Of a stretch of DNA of 34,961 bases, positions 9,720 through 17,744 are shown piece after piece (the first letter of the stretch is position 1; every line of letters starts with the position of its first letter). Source of the stretch: a bacterium (GTDB lineage: Bacteria; Patescibacteriota; Patescibacteriia; UBA2591; MWDC01); the NCBI GenBank assembly GCA_021158435.1, contig JAGGUQ010000005.1:64527-99487 (forward strand), written 5' to 3'. The position numbers and the translations under genes are program-made. The notes beneath the pieces were generated by a model. It saw only the letters and a list, made by a program, of their open reading frames with translations, made no database searches and was not told where the DNA came from.

Positions 9720-11146
9720 AATTTTATAATACTTTAGGGAGAAAAAAAATGGTCTTTTCTCCTATAAAGGACAAAAAAGTTGGACTTTATACATGCGGTC
9801 CAACTGTTTATAATTATGCCCATATTGGCAATTTAAGAACTTACATTTTTGAAGATATTTTAAAACGAGTCTTACTTTTTAATGGGTACAAAGTAAAGCA
9901 TATAATGAATATAACTGATGTAAGTCATTTATCTCAAGATGAAGGAGAAAGAGGAGAAGATAAAATGATTCTTGCTTTAAAAAGAGAAAATAAAGAATTA
10001 ACTCCAAAAGCTTTGTTTGAAATTGCCAATTTCTATACTAAAGCATTTAATCAAGATATAAAAAAACTAAATATTCTTAAACCAACAAAACAAATTAAAG
10101 CAACCAGCTGCATTAAACAAATTATCAAACTAATCAAAAAAATAGAAAAAAATGGATATACTTACCAAACCTCTTTAGCCCTTTATTTTAACGTCAAAAA
10201 ATTTAAAAACTATACCCAATTAGCTGGGCAAGAATTAGAAGAAAAAATAAAAGCAGCAAGAAAAGAAATTGTTGTTGACCCAGAAAAGAAACATCCTGCT
10301 GATTTTGTTCTTTGGTTTAAATTAGCTGGCCCTCATAAAAATCATATTCTTCATTGGCCATCTCCTTGGGGAGAAGGATTCCCTGGATGGCACATTGAAT
10401 GTTCAGCAATTAGCCTGGCTAATTTAGGTGTTCCTTTTGACATTCACTGCGGAGGAATTGATCATATTCCTGTTCATCACACTAATGAAATTGCCCAAAA
10501 CGAGGCTGCTTATGGAAGAAAAACAGTTAATTTTTGGATGCACGGAGCTTTCCTTTGTTTAGATAAAGAAAAAATGGCTAAATCTAAGGGCAATTTTCTT
10601 AACTTGAATGAACTCATTAAAAAAGGATATCACCCTCTTGCTTACCGATATCTAACTTTAACTGCTCATTATCGGCAACCACTAAATTTTTCTCTTGAAT
10701 CACTAAATTCTGCTCAAAATGCACTTTTTTCACTTTGGCAAAGTTTAACCACTTTCCCAAAGCCTACAAGAATATCTAACAATTATCTCAAAAAATTTAA
10801 GGAAGCTGTTAATGATGACTTAAATATGCCCAAAGCCATTTCACTAACCTGGGAATTAGTTAAGTCAGAAATTCCAAATAGTGAAAAATTGGCTACTTTA
10901 TTAGAATTTGATAAAGTTCTTGGTTTGAATTTTAAAAAAGTTTGGAGCAATTATAGAAAAATACCAAAACAAATAATCAATCTTGGTAAACAAAGAGAAA
11001 AATTAAGACAAAAAAAAGAATTTGAAAAAGCAGATAAAATAAGGAGAAAAATAAAAGACCTTGGATATTCTGTAGAAGACACATCTCAAGGTCCTATATT
11101 CAAAAAAATATTTAAACCAACTGACTTAATAAAACTTAAAGACTAA
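9710..11146 (+). CDS. cysS: Cysteinyl-tRNA synthetase
   Basis: [68 protein letters not shown]. Confidence 0.97.
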   Translation: MVLKFYNTLGRKKMVFSPIKDKKVGLYTCGPTVYNYAHIGNLRTYIFEDILKRVLLFNGYKVKHIMNITDVSHLSQDEGERGEDKMILALKRENKELTPKALFEIANFYTKAFNQDIKKLNILKPTKQIKATSCIKQIIKLIKKIEKNGYTYQTSLALYFNVKKFKNYTQLAGQELEEKIKAARKEIVVDPEKKHPADFVLWFKLAGPHKNHILHWPSPWGEGFPGWHIECSAISLANLGVPFDIHCGGIDHIPVHHTNEIAQNEAAYGRKTVNFWMHGAFLCLDKEKMAKSKGNFLNLNELIKKGYHPLAYRYLTLTAHYRQPLNFSLESLNSAQNALFSLWQSLTTFPKPTRISNNYLKKFKEAVNDDLNMPKAISLTWELVKSEIPNSEKLATLLEFDKVLGLNFKKVWSNYRKIPKQIINLGKQREKLRQKKEFEKADKIRRKIKDLGYSVEDTSQGPIFKKIFKPTDLIKLKD

Positions 11147-11807
11147 TCTTAATTCCTGGTCCCATTGTTGATGATATAGTTATACTCTTTATATAATTCT
11201 TCTTCACTTTTGGCGGCTTTAAGTTCTGTACTTCTTCAATAGCTGCCTTTATATTTTCTATAATTTTCTCTTTATCCCAAGACAATTTCCCAACTGGCAA
11301 ATGAACATTGCCGCTTTCATCATTTCTAAAGTTTATCTTTCCTTTTCTAAAACTTTCTACTGCTTCTGAAAAATTACTCGTTACAGTCCCAGCTTTAGGT
11401 GAAGGCATCAAACCTTTTGGACCTAAAATTCGAGCAATGATTGCCAAATCACTCATAATATCTGGATCAGCTAAAGCAATATCAAAGTCTGCCCTTCCTG
11501 TTTCTTTTATTTCTTCTATTAATTCCTTGCCCCCAACAATATCTGCTCCTGTCTTTTTTGCTGATTGGATATTTTTATCAGAAGAAAAAATTGCAATTCT
11601 TCTAGACTTCACTGGTCCATGAGGCAAACTAATACTTCCTTTTACTAATTGTAAAGTTTTGCTTGGATCAATCCCTAATCGAAAATGTATTTCTACTGTC
11701 TCGTCAAACCGAGGCTTGTAATTATTCTTTAAAAAATCTACTGCCTCTTCTAAAGAATAAGTTTTATCTTCTAATTCCTTTTTCAATCTTTTGTTTTTTT
11801 TAGTCAT
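11136..11807 (-). CDS. rplA: 50S ribosomal protein L1
   Basis: FDETVEIHFRLGIDPSKTLQLVKGSISLPHG, GPKGLMPSPKAGTVT, NFRNDESGNVHLPVGKLSW. Confidence 0.96.
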   Translation of the reverse strand: MTKKNKRLKKELEDKTYSLEEAVDFLKNNYKPRFDETVEIHFRLGIDPSKTLQLVKGSISLPHGPVKSRRIAIFSSDKNIQSAKKTGADIVGGKELIEEIKETGRADFDIALADPDIMSDLAIIARILGPKGLMPSPKAGTVTSNFSEAVESFRKGKINFRNDESGNVHLPVGKLSWDKEKIIENIKAAIEEVQNLKPPKVKKNYIKSITISSTMGPGIKISL

Positions 11808-11823
11808 ATTTTCTTAACTTAAT

Positions 11824-12249
11824 CTAATCAACTATCTCAATACCCATTTGTCTGGCTGTGCCAGCCACAATCTTTATTGCCTGGTTAATATCATTGGTAT
11901 TTAAATCAGGCAATTTTTTTAAAGCAATTTCTTTAAGTTGCTCCTTAGTTATTTTCCCTACTTTTTTCTGTAAAGAATTTGGCGACCCTTTTTCTATCTT
12001 TGCTGCTTTTTTCAACAAATCAGAAGTCAAAGGAGTTTTAACATGAAAACTATATGTCCTATCTTCATAAACCTCAATCACTACCGGCAAAACACTCCCT
12101 TTTTGTTCTTGAGTTTGTGCATTAAACTTAGAACAAAATTCGCCAATATTAAGACCATGCTGGCCTAAGGCAGGCCCAACTGGAGGGGCTGGGTTTGCCT
12201 CACCTGCTGGAATTTGAAGTTTAATTACTGCTTTTACTTTTTTTGCCAT
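11824..12249 (-). CDS. rplK: 50S ribosomal protein L11
   Basis: [38 protein letters not shown]. Confidence 0.97.
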   Translation of the reverse strand: MAKKVKAVIKLQIPAGEANPAPPVGPALGQHGLNIGEFCSKFNAQTQEQKGSVLPVVIEVYEDRTYSFHVKTPLTSDLLKKAAKIEKGSPNSLQKKVGKITKEQLKEIALKKLPDLNTNDINQAIKIVAGTARQMGIEIVD

Positions 12250-12251
12250 AT

Positions 12252-12794
12252 TTATATTTTCTTAACTTGGAGAAAATCCAAATCTAAAGGAGTTTCTCTC
12301 CCAAACATATCAATTAAAACCTTTACCCTGCCTTTTTCTTCATCTACTTCTGCTACTTTCCCTTCAAAATTTTTAAAAGGTCCATCAGTTACTTTTACAG
12401 TTGTTCCTGGAATTAAATCAATTTTGTATTTAGGCTCTTCTACTCCCATTCTTTTCATTATTGCTTCAACCTCTTCTTTTTTTAAGGGTGTAGGAATAAC
12501 ACCTGAGCCAATAAAGCCTGTAACATTAGGGGTATTTCTTACTACATACCAAGAATCATCTGTAACAATCATTTCAACCAAAACATAACCAGGGAAAATT
12601 TTTTCTCTAACTACCTTTCTTTTCCCTCCTTTTATTTTTATTCTTTTTTCTGTAGGAACTAAAATATTAAATATCTTATCTCCCATATCCATAGATTCAA
12701 CCCGCTGACGCAAAGCTTCAGCTACTCTTTCTTCATAACCAGAATAAGTATGAATAGAATACCATCTTCTTCCTTGCTGTATTTGTTTAGCCAT
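12252..12794 (-). CDS. nusG: Transcription termination/antitermination factor NusG
   Basis: [55 protein letters not shown] region [19 protein letters not shown]. Confidence 0.97.
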   Translation of the reverse strand: MAKQIQQGRRWYSIHTYSGYEERVAEALRQRVESMDMGDKIFNILVPTEKRIKIKGGKRKVVREKIFPGYVLVEMIVTDDSWYVVRNTPNVTGFIGSGVIPTPLKKEEVEAIMKRMGVEEPKYKIDLIPGTTVKVTDGPFKNFEGKVAEVDEEKGRVKVLIDMFGRETPLDLDFLQVKKI

Positions 12795-12796
12795 AA

Positions 12797-12982
12797 TTAA
12801 GCAATTATTAACTGGAAAATTTTAGTTAAAATAAAGTCAAGCAGACCTAAAAAACCAGCCAAAACTAAACTAACACTTATAACAAGCAAAGTATATGTCA
12901 TTGCCTCTTTTTTTGAGGGCCAAATTACCTTTTTAATTTCCTCTTTAGATTCCTTAATATAATTTACAACCTTTTTAATCAT
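12797..12982 (-). CDS. secE: Preprotein translocase subunit SecE
   Basis: Short single-TM protein, KESKEEIKKVIWPSKKEAMTYTLLVI; directly upstream of nusG. Confidence 0.93.
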   Translation of the reverse strand: MIKKVVNYIKESKEEIKKVIWPSKKEAMTYTLLVISVSLVLAGFLGLLDFILTKIFQLIIA

Positions 12983-13048
12983 ATAATTAGATTCTATTAA
13001 AAACTAGTAAAAATACTATAGCAAAAAATAGAAATTTATCAAGTTGCC

Positions 13049-13813
13049 TTATTTATTCTCTACCTCTAAGTAGAAAATAAACTCTTCTCCCAAACGGCGG
13101 TAAGCTTTTGCTCCTCGACAAAATGAATTATAATCAAAAATGCACAACCCAAAACTAGGTGCTTCTGCCAACCGAATATTTCTGGGAATAACTGTCTTAA
13201 AAATCCGATAAGGGAAATTTTTATGTAAATTCTCCAGAACTTCCTGGGGTAATCGAGATCTTTCATCATACATTGTTAAAACAGCCCCTAATATAGAAAT
13301 GTCCGAAGAAAAATTATTCTGAACCAATTTTATAGTGTTTAAAAGCCCGCTCAATCCCTCCAAGGCATAATATTCTGCCTGAACTGGTATCAAAACTAAT
13401 GAACTAGCAACCAAACTATTAATTGTCAAAAGACCCAAAGAAGGAGGGGTGTCAATAAAAACAAAATCAAAATCCTGAGGAATATTTAAAATAAAGTTTT
13501 TTAAAATTTTCTCTCTTTGCTCAAGATTAACCATTTCTATGCCTGCTCCAGCTAAATCAGAATTTGAAGGAATGATAAATAAATTTTCTTTTACCTTTCG
13601 GATTACATCTTTGTAAGAACTCTTTCCACTTAAAGCTTCATATATTCCTGGTTTTAAATCTCTTATCCCTAAACCAGAACTAGCATTCGCCTGCGGATCA
13701 AAATCAATTATTAAAACCTTCCTCCCTATTAATGACAAATAAGCAGCTAAATTTATAACTGTTGTAGTTTTTCCTGTACCTCCTTTTTGATTAACAGCTG
13801 AAATTATTTTCAT
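13049..13813 (-). CDS. parA: ParA/Soj-family ATPase
   Basis: Deviant Walker A KGGTGKTTTVINLAAYL, DFDPQANASSGLG, FIDTPPSLGLLTINSL. Confidence 0.93.
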   Translation of the reverse strand: MKIISAVNQKGGTGKTTTVINLAAYLSLIGRKVLIIDFDPQANASSGLGIRDLKPGIYEALSGKSSYKDVIRKVKENLFIIPSNSDLAGAGIEMVNLEQREKILKNFILNIPQDFDFVFIDTPPSLGLLTINSLVASSLVLIPVQAEYYALEGLSGLLNTIKLVQNNFSSDISILGAVLTMYDERSRLPQEVLENLHKNFPYRIFKTVIPRNIRLAEAPSFGLCIFDYNSFCRGAKAYRRLGEEFIFYLEVENK

Positions 13814-13855
13814 AGTTTTATATTTTTATTTTTAATTTAAACAAAAAAACACTCC

Positions 13856-13883
13856 TTGACAAGGGGCTTAATCTTTTTATACT
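13856..13883 (+). promoter_or_regulatory. Predicted sigma70 promoter TTGACA-16-TATACT for tRNA-Leu
   Basis: TTGACA at 13856-13861, TATACT at 13878-13883, tRNA starts at 13896. Confidence 0.75.
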
Positions 13884-13895
13884 TAACAAAAGTAA

Positions 13896-13979
13896 GGGGA
13901 TGTGTTGGAATTGGTAGACAAGGAGGTCTCAAAAACCTCTGGACGCAAGTCCATGTGGGTTCGAGTCCCACCATCCCCA
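13896..13979 (+). tRNA. tRNA-Leu (CAA)
   Basis: Acceptor GGGGATG/CATCCCC, anticodon stem-loop GAGGT-CTCAAAA-ACCTC, long variable arm TGGAC-GCAA-GTCCA, T-arm GTGGG-TTCGAGT-CCCAC. No encoded CCA. Confidence 0.95.
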
Positions 13980-14011
13980 CTTAAAATAAATAATGAATTT
14001 AGTTTTAAAAC

Positions 14012-14044
14012 AAAAAGGAAAACCAGTACCTGGTTTTCCTTTTT
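14012..14044. terminator. Bidirectional intrinsic terminator
   Basis: AAAAAGGAAAACCAG-TAC-CTGGTTTTCCTTTTT, perfect 15-bp stem with flanking A/T tracts, between tRNA-Leu and the pilin cluster. Confidence 0.85.
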
Positions 14045-14070
14045 ATATACTATCTGTTTTTCTATTTAAC

Positions 14071-14496
14071 CTATTCTCTAGATGGAGTAGTAGTCAGAAT
14101 ATCACTTTGCAGTTTGTCCAAAACAAAACTAACAATACTAAAAGCAAAAACTACAATTAACAAACCTATAATACCACTTACAATTATCTTTTTTGCCTTC
14201 ATTATCTTTTCTTCATTACCCCCAGATGTACCCCAAAGTATTCCAGCATAAATTATCATTATCACCAAAATCAATCCTAAAAAACTTAAAACCAGTCTGC
14301 CAATATTTGCCACCAAAATAAGAGGGTCTACTTTTTTCATTCCTGCTCCTGCAGCTACTTGTTCCAGTTCTTCTTGCTGAGCAAAAATTGGGCTAAAACA
14401 GCTAAACAAAAGCAAACCAGTCAACAAAATTATTTGAACCTGCTGTTTTTTAAACACATTAAACAAATTAAATAAGTTTAGAATAAACTTACCCAT
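14071..14496 (-). CDS. T4SS/VirB2-like pilin family protein (paralog 1)
   Basis: Signal-like N-terminus, two TMs around ILWGTSGGNEEKIMKAKKIIVSGIIGL. Confidence 0.8.
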   Translation of the reverse strand: MGKFILNLFNLFNVFKKQQVQIILLTGLLLFSCFSPIFAQQEELEQVAAGAGMKKVDPLILVANIGRLVLSFLGLILVIMIIYAGILWGTSGGNEEKIMKAKKIIVSGIIGLLIVVFAFSIVSFVLDKLQSDILTTTPSRE

Positions 14497-14532
14497 TCTT
14501 TTTAGATATTCTTACGTATTATCTTATTTCTT

Positions 14533-14919
14533 CTATTCTGTAGTCAAAATCTTTTCAGAAAGGATATTAATAACAAAAGCAGCAATAGCGTAAGCTAAAA
14601 GACAAATAACTAACCCAATTAAACCATTAATCATTAATTTTTTAGCGTTACTAATCTTTTCTTCATTTCCTCCTGATGTCATCCACTGGAAACCACCGAT
14701 AATTATAATGATTGTGGCAACTAAACCCAAAAATCCAATTATAACCTTAACAACATTACCAATTACTGTAACCAAGTTTGTTTCTGGTAAACCAGTTGTT
14801 TGGGTAAATTCTTCTAAACCTTGAGTTAAAACTAAATCAGCCTTAGCTATTTGAGGGCCAAAAACAATCGCCAAAACTAAAACTCCAGCAAAAATTGGAA
14901 CAATTTTTTTCATTTTCAT
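14533..14919 (-). CDS. T4SS/VirB2-like pilin family protein (paralog 2)
   Basis: FQWMTSGGNEEKISNAKKLMINGLIGLVICLLAYAIAAFVINIL. Confidence 0.82.
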   Translation of the reverse strand: MKMKKIVPIFAGVLVLAIVFGPQIAKADLVLTQGLEEFTQTTGLPETNLVTVIGNVVKVIIGFLGLVATIIIIIGGFQWMTSGGNEEKISNAKKLMINGLIGLVICLLAYAIAAFVINILSEKILTTE

Positions 14920-14978
14920 ATTTCCTTTCTATACTTTGTTAAAACCTTCAATTCCGACCTTTTTAAAATTATATATTC

Positions 14979-15006
14979 ATATTAATAAGGGATACTTTTT
15001 TGTCAA
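14979..15006 (-). promoter_or_regulatory. Predicted promoter TTGACA-16-TAATAT within the pilin cluster (for paralogs 2 and 1)
   Basis: Reverse complement of tgtcaa (15001-15006) and atatta (14979-14984), 94-nt gap between paralogs 3 and 2. Confidence 0.6.
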
Positions 15007-15013
15007 GAAAAAA

Positions 15014-15379
15014 TTATCCTGCTTTTACAAAAGTATCTAATATAAAAGAAAGGAATGAATAGGCGAAAAAAATAAAAGCAAGTCCTAAGATTGCCCACAA
15101 GATGGTGTCCTTTCCTTTTTTTACTTTGTCAACACTTCCTCCAGAAGTCATCCAAAGAATACCCCCATAAATAAACATTACTAAAGCTATTACACCTGTT
15201 AAACCAAAAATTTTTTTTAAAAGCCCACTAACTACAGTAGTAATAGACTTTCCCTGCAAAGGATTAATTAACTTCGGTGACTCTCCTCCAGCTGCTAAAG
15301 CTTTAGAGCTAAGAGAAAAAACTAAAACGCAAACTAAGATTAAACAAAGGAATAAAGTTTTTTCTTTTGAAAAACGCAT
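15014..15379 (-). CDS. T4SS/VirB2-like pilin family protein (paralog 3)
   Basis: ILWMTSGGSVDKVKKGKDTILWAILGLAFIFFAYSFLSFIL. Confidence 0.82.
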   Translation of the reverse strand: MRFSKEKTLFLCLILVCVLVFSLSSKALAAGGESPKLINPLQGKSITTVVSGLLKKIFGLTGVIALVMFIYGGILWMTSGGSVDKVKKGKDTILWAILGLAFIFFAYSFLSFILDTFVKAG

Positions 15380-15405
15380 AGTAAAGAGAAATTTATTAAA
15401 AGATA

Positions 15406-16269
15406 TTAAGGCTCAAGATCGAAATCAAGATCAAAATCTACATCAAGGCTTTCTGCTTCTTTTTCCAAGTACTTCTCATATGTATCTGGCCCAACTATAC
15501 CATCAGCAGTTAAGCCTTCATCCCTTTGAAATTCTTTAGTACATTCCTTAGTCTTCGGGCCAAACTTACCATCTGCTGGCCCGCAGTCATATCCTAGTTC
15601 ATTTAACAACTCCTGATAGTCAGCTACTTCTTGAGATTGGCACCCTCTATCTACTCCAGTCCAGGTACAGCCATAACACCAAGGTCTTGTCTTTGTTGGC
15701 GGGCTAGGACAAATTGGCCATCCTTGAGCTGGCTCTGATGGAACATATTCAGACGCTCCTATAGCATCTAAAACTGTATCAATTATAAAAGAAGAACCAA
15801 TAATAATTATTAACCCAATCACAGCCCCCTTAATAATATTTTTCCCTAAACCTATCTTTTCTGGAGCTCCGCCTGAGGTCATCCATATAATACCACCAAT
15901 AACAAAAAGAACAAGGGCAACTACACCCATATAGCGAAAAATAATATTAGCAACATTTGCTCCTATCCAAAGAAAATCATCCAAAGAACAATCTCCACAA
16001 CAAGCACAATCAGGATTATTATTCAACCAACCAACTTGGCAGGGTTTTGCAGAAGTAAATTGGCATACATTCTCATCACTACAATAACGGCATGTCCCTA
16101 AACACTCCCAAACAAACTCCCCTTTCTGCTGACAGTACCAAGCATCTTCCCTGTCTGGATTAACTCTAATTTTTGAAAACTTAGCAAAAGCCTGATGATA
16201 AGGAAAAACAAGAGAAAACAAAAGGGAGATGAGAAAGAAAAATAAAAATATTTTTTTAAAATTCAACAT
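15406..16269 (-). CDS. Cys-rich T4SS pilin-like / peptidoglycan-binding fusion protein (paralog 4)
   Basis: Signal peptide, Cys-rich region, pilin core (IIWMTSGGAPEKIGLGKNIIKGAVIGLIIII), then PG_binding_1-like DYQELLNELGYDCGPADGKFGPKTKECTKEFQRDEGLTADGIVGPDTYEKYL. Confidence 0.82.
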   Translation of the reverse strand: MLNFKKIFLFFFLISLLFSLVFPYHQAFAKFSKIRVNPDREDAWYCQQKGEFVWECLGTCRYCSDENVCQFTSAKPCQVGWLNNNPDCACCGDCSLDDFLWIGANVANIIFRYMGVVALVLFVIGGIIWMTSGGAPEKIGLGKNIIKGAVIGLIIIIGSSFIIDTVLDAIGASEYVPSEPAQGWPICPSPPTKTRPWCYGCTWTGVDRGCQSQEVADYQELLNELGYDCGPADGKFGPKTKECTKEFQRDEGLTADGIVGPDTYEKYLEKEAESLDVDFDLDFDLEP

Positions 16270-16271
16270 AT

Positions 16272-17654
16272 CTACAAAGTTAATGCTATTTTCTTACCAT
16301 AAAATTCCAATGCCTCTGATATACTCATTGTCCCCTGTTTTATACTTTTAATCATCTCTCTCAAAGCCTCTCTCACTATATTGTAATCTTTTCCTTTATA
16401 CCAACATTTAGCAGTTAAAACACTTTGAGCAAAAGGTTCTAACTCATAATCTTGCACTTGCCACTCAATCAAATCTCTATGAGCTGTTGGATATTTAGTT
16501 TTTGCTAAAAATGACTTGACTATTTCTGGGTTAAGTAATTGCAAAAGAAAACCCCAAGCTTCATCAGGGTGGGCAGTTTTAAAAGAAACTGTTTCTAAAT
16601 AATAATTAGCTAAATTAACTGATCTTAAACTACCAGCAATTTGAGGGACAGGCGCTGAATCAAAATTTAATTTTGGAGCCATTTGCCTTATTCTCTCCCC
16701 ATCAGAAGCAAGGCCAAAATAAAAAGCTAATTTACCAGAAATAAAAGCATCAAAATCATTAGGCATTGAATCATTCCAGGTATAAGTTTCTTTCCCTTTT
16801 TGAGAAAAACTTAAATAAAACCTAACTGCTTCTTGGCCTGGGAAGTAAGAAGGATCATCAGAAGCAGGCAAATTAAAACCTACTTTATTCTTTTCAGTTA
16901 TCATTGTTGTCCCATTCTGAAGCATTAACAAAGAAAGAATTTCTGGTAAATAACTAACATTATCAACCCCTCCTAATGCAGCTCCTGATTGAATGAAATT
17001 TCCTTTTGCATCTTGAATGGTTAACAATCTAACATCTTCAACAAATTCTTGCCAAGTTAAAGGCGGGTGAGCTATTCCGGCATTATTTAAAAGATCTCGA
17101 TTATAATAAAGAACTAAAGTATCCACAGCTAAAGGTAAACCATACAATTTATTATCTTGAACAATCCCTGAAGACACAGCATCAATAAAAGTCTCTCTAA
17201 GATCTCTTAAATTAGGCACTTTAATTTTATCAATAGTAATTTTAGTTTGTTTTTTAATTGTCCCAGTTGTATATTTACGACCAAGTTCTGCTGAAGCTCC
17301 TAATGGGACAGCAAAAATTTTACTTCTATACTTTTCCAAAATAGTAACTGGAATCGAAAAAATATCCGGGCCTCTATCTTCTGCCCAAGCTTCAAGTAAA
17401 GCTCTTTCATACTCTTCTGGCTTAATCTGTTTTACAACCACAGAAATATGCGAATAACGTCGATGAAAATCAGCAATAATATCAGAAATATCTCCTGGTG
17501 TATCAGTGGTACGCCAATAAGTTAAAGTAACAGGTTCAACTTTTTTGCTTAATTCTTTGTTTTCGCCTACTTTCTGAACAGCTGCATAAAGAATCAACGC
17601 CCCAATCAGAAGAAACACCAACAAAATACTGATTATGACAAGTTTTTTAGACAT
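16272..17654 (-). CDS. Membrane-anchored extracellular solute-binding protein (family 1-like)
   Basis: N-terminal TM without lipobox Cys; VTLTYWRTTDTPGDISDIIADFHRRYSHISVVVKQI, LYGLPLAVDTLVLYYNRDLLNNAGIAHPPLTWQEFVEDVRLLT. Confidence 0.88.
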   Translation of the reverse strand: MSKKLVIISILLVFLLIGALILYAAVQKVGENKELSKKVEPVTLTYWRTTDTPGDISDIIADFHRRYSHISVVVKQIKPEEYERALLEAWAEDRGPDIFSIPVTILEKYRSKIFAVPLGASAELGRKYTTGTIKKQTKITIDKIKVPNLRDLRETFIDAVSSGIVQDNKLYGLPLAVDTLVLYYNRDLLNNAGIAHPPLTWQEFVEDVRLLTIQDAKGNFIQSGAALGGVDNVSYLPEILSLLMLQNGTTMITEKNKVGFNLPASDDPSYFPGQEAVRFYLSFSQKGKETYTWNDSMPNDFDAFISGKLAFYFGLASDGERIRQMAPKLNFDSAPVPQIAGSLRSVNLANYYLETVSFKTAHPDEAWGFLLQLLNPEIVKSFLAKTKYPTAHRDLIEWQVQDYELEPFAQSVLTAKCWYKGKDYNIVREALREMIKSIKQGTMSISEALEFYGKKIALTL

Positions 17655-17744
17655 ACAAAAACTTTTTGTTTTAAATTTCCAATAATTCTGCTATACTATA
17701 GTTATTATATAAAAACAAAGAAAATTTGACAATGAAAAATTTCT

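Noticed and set aside
11308-12588. Plus-strand ORFs at 11308, 11858 and 12214
   Set aside because: Antisense to rplA, rplK and nusG.
13066-13269. 67-aa minus-strand ORF
   Set aside because: Alternative frame inside the ParA gene.
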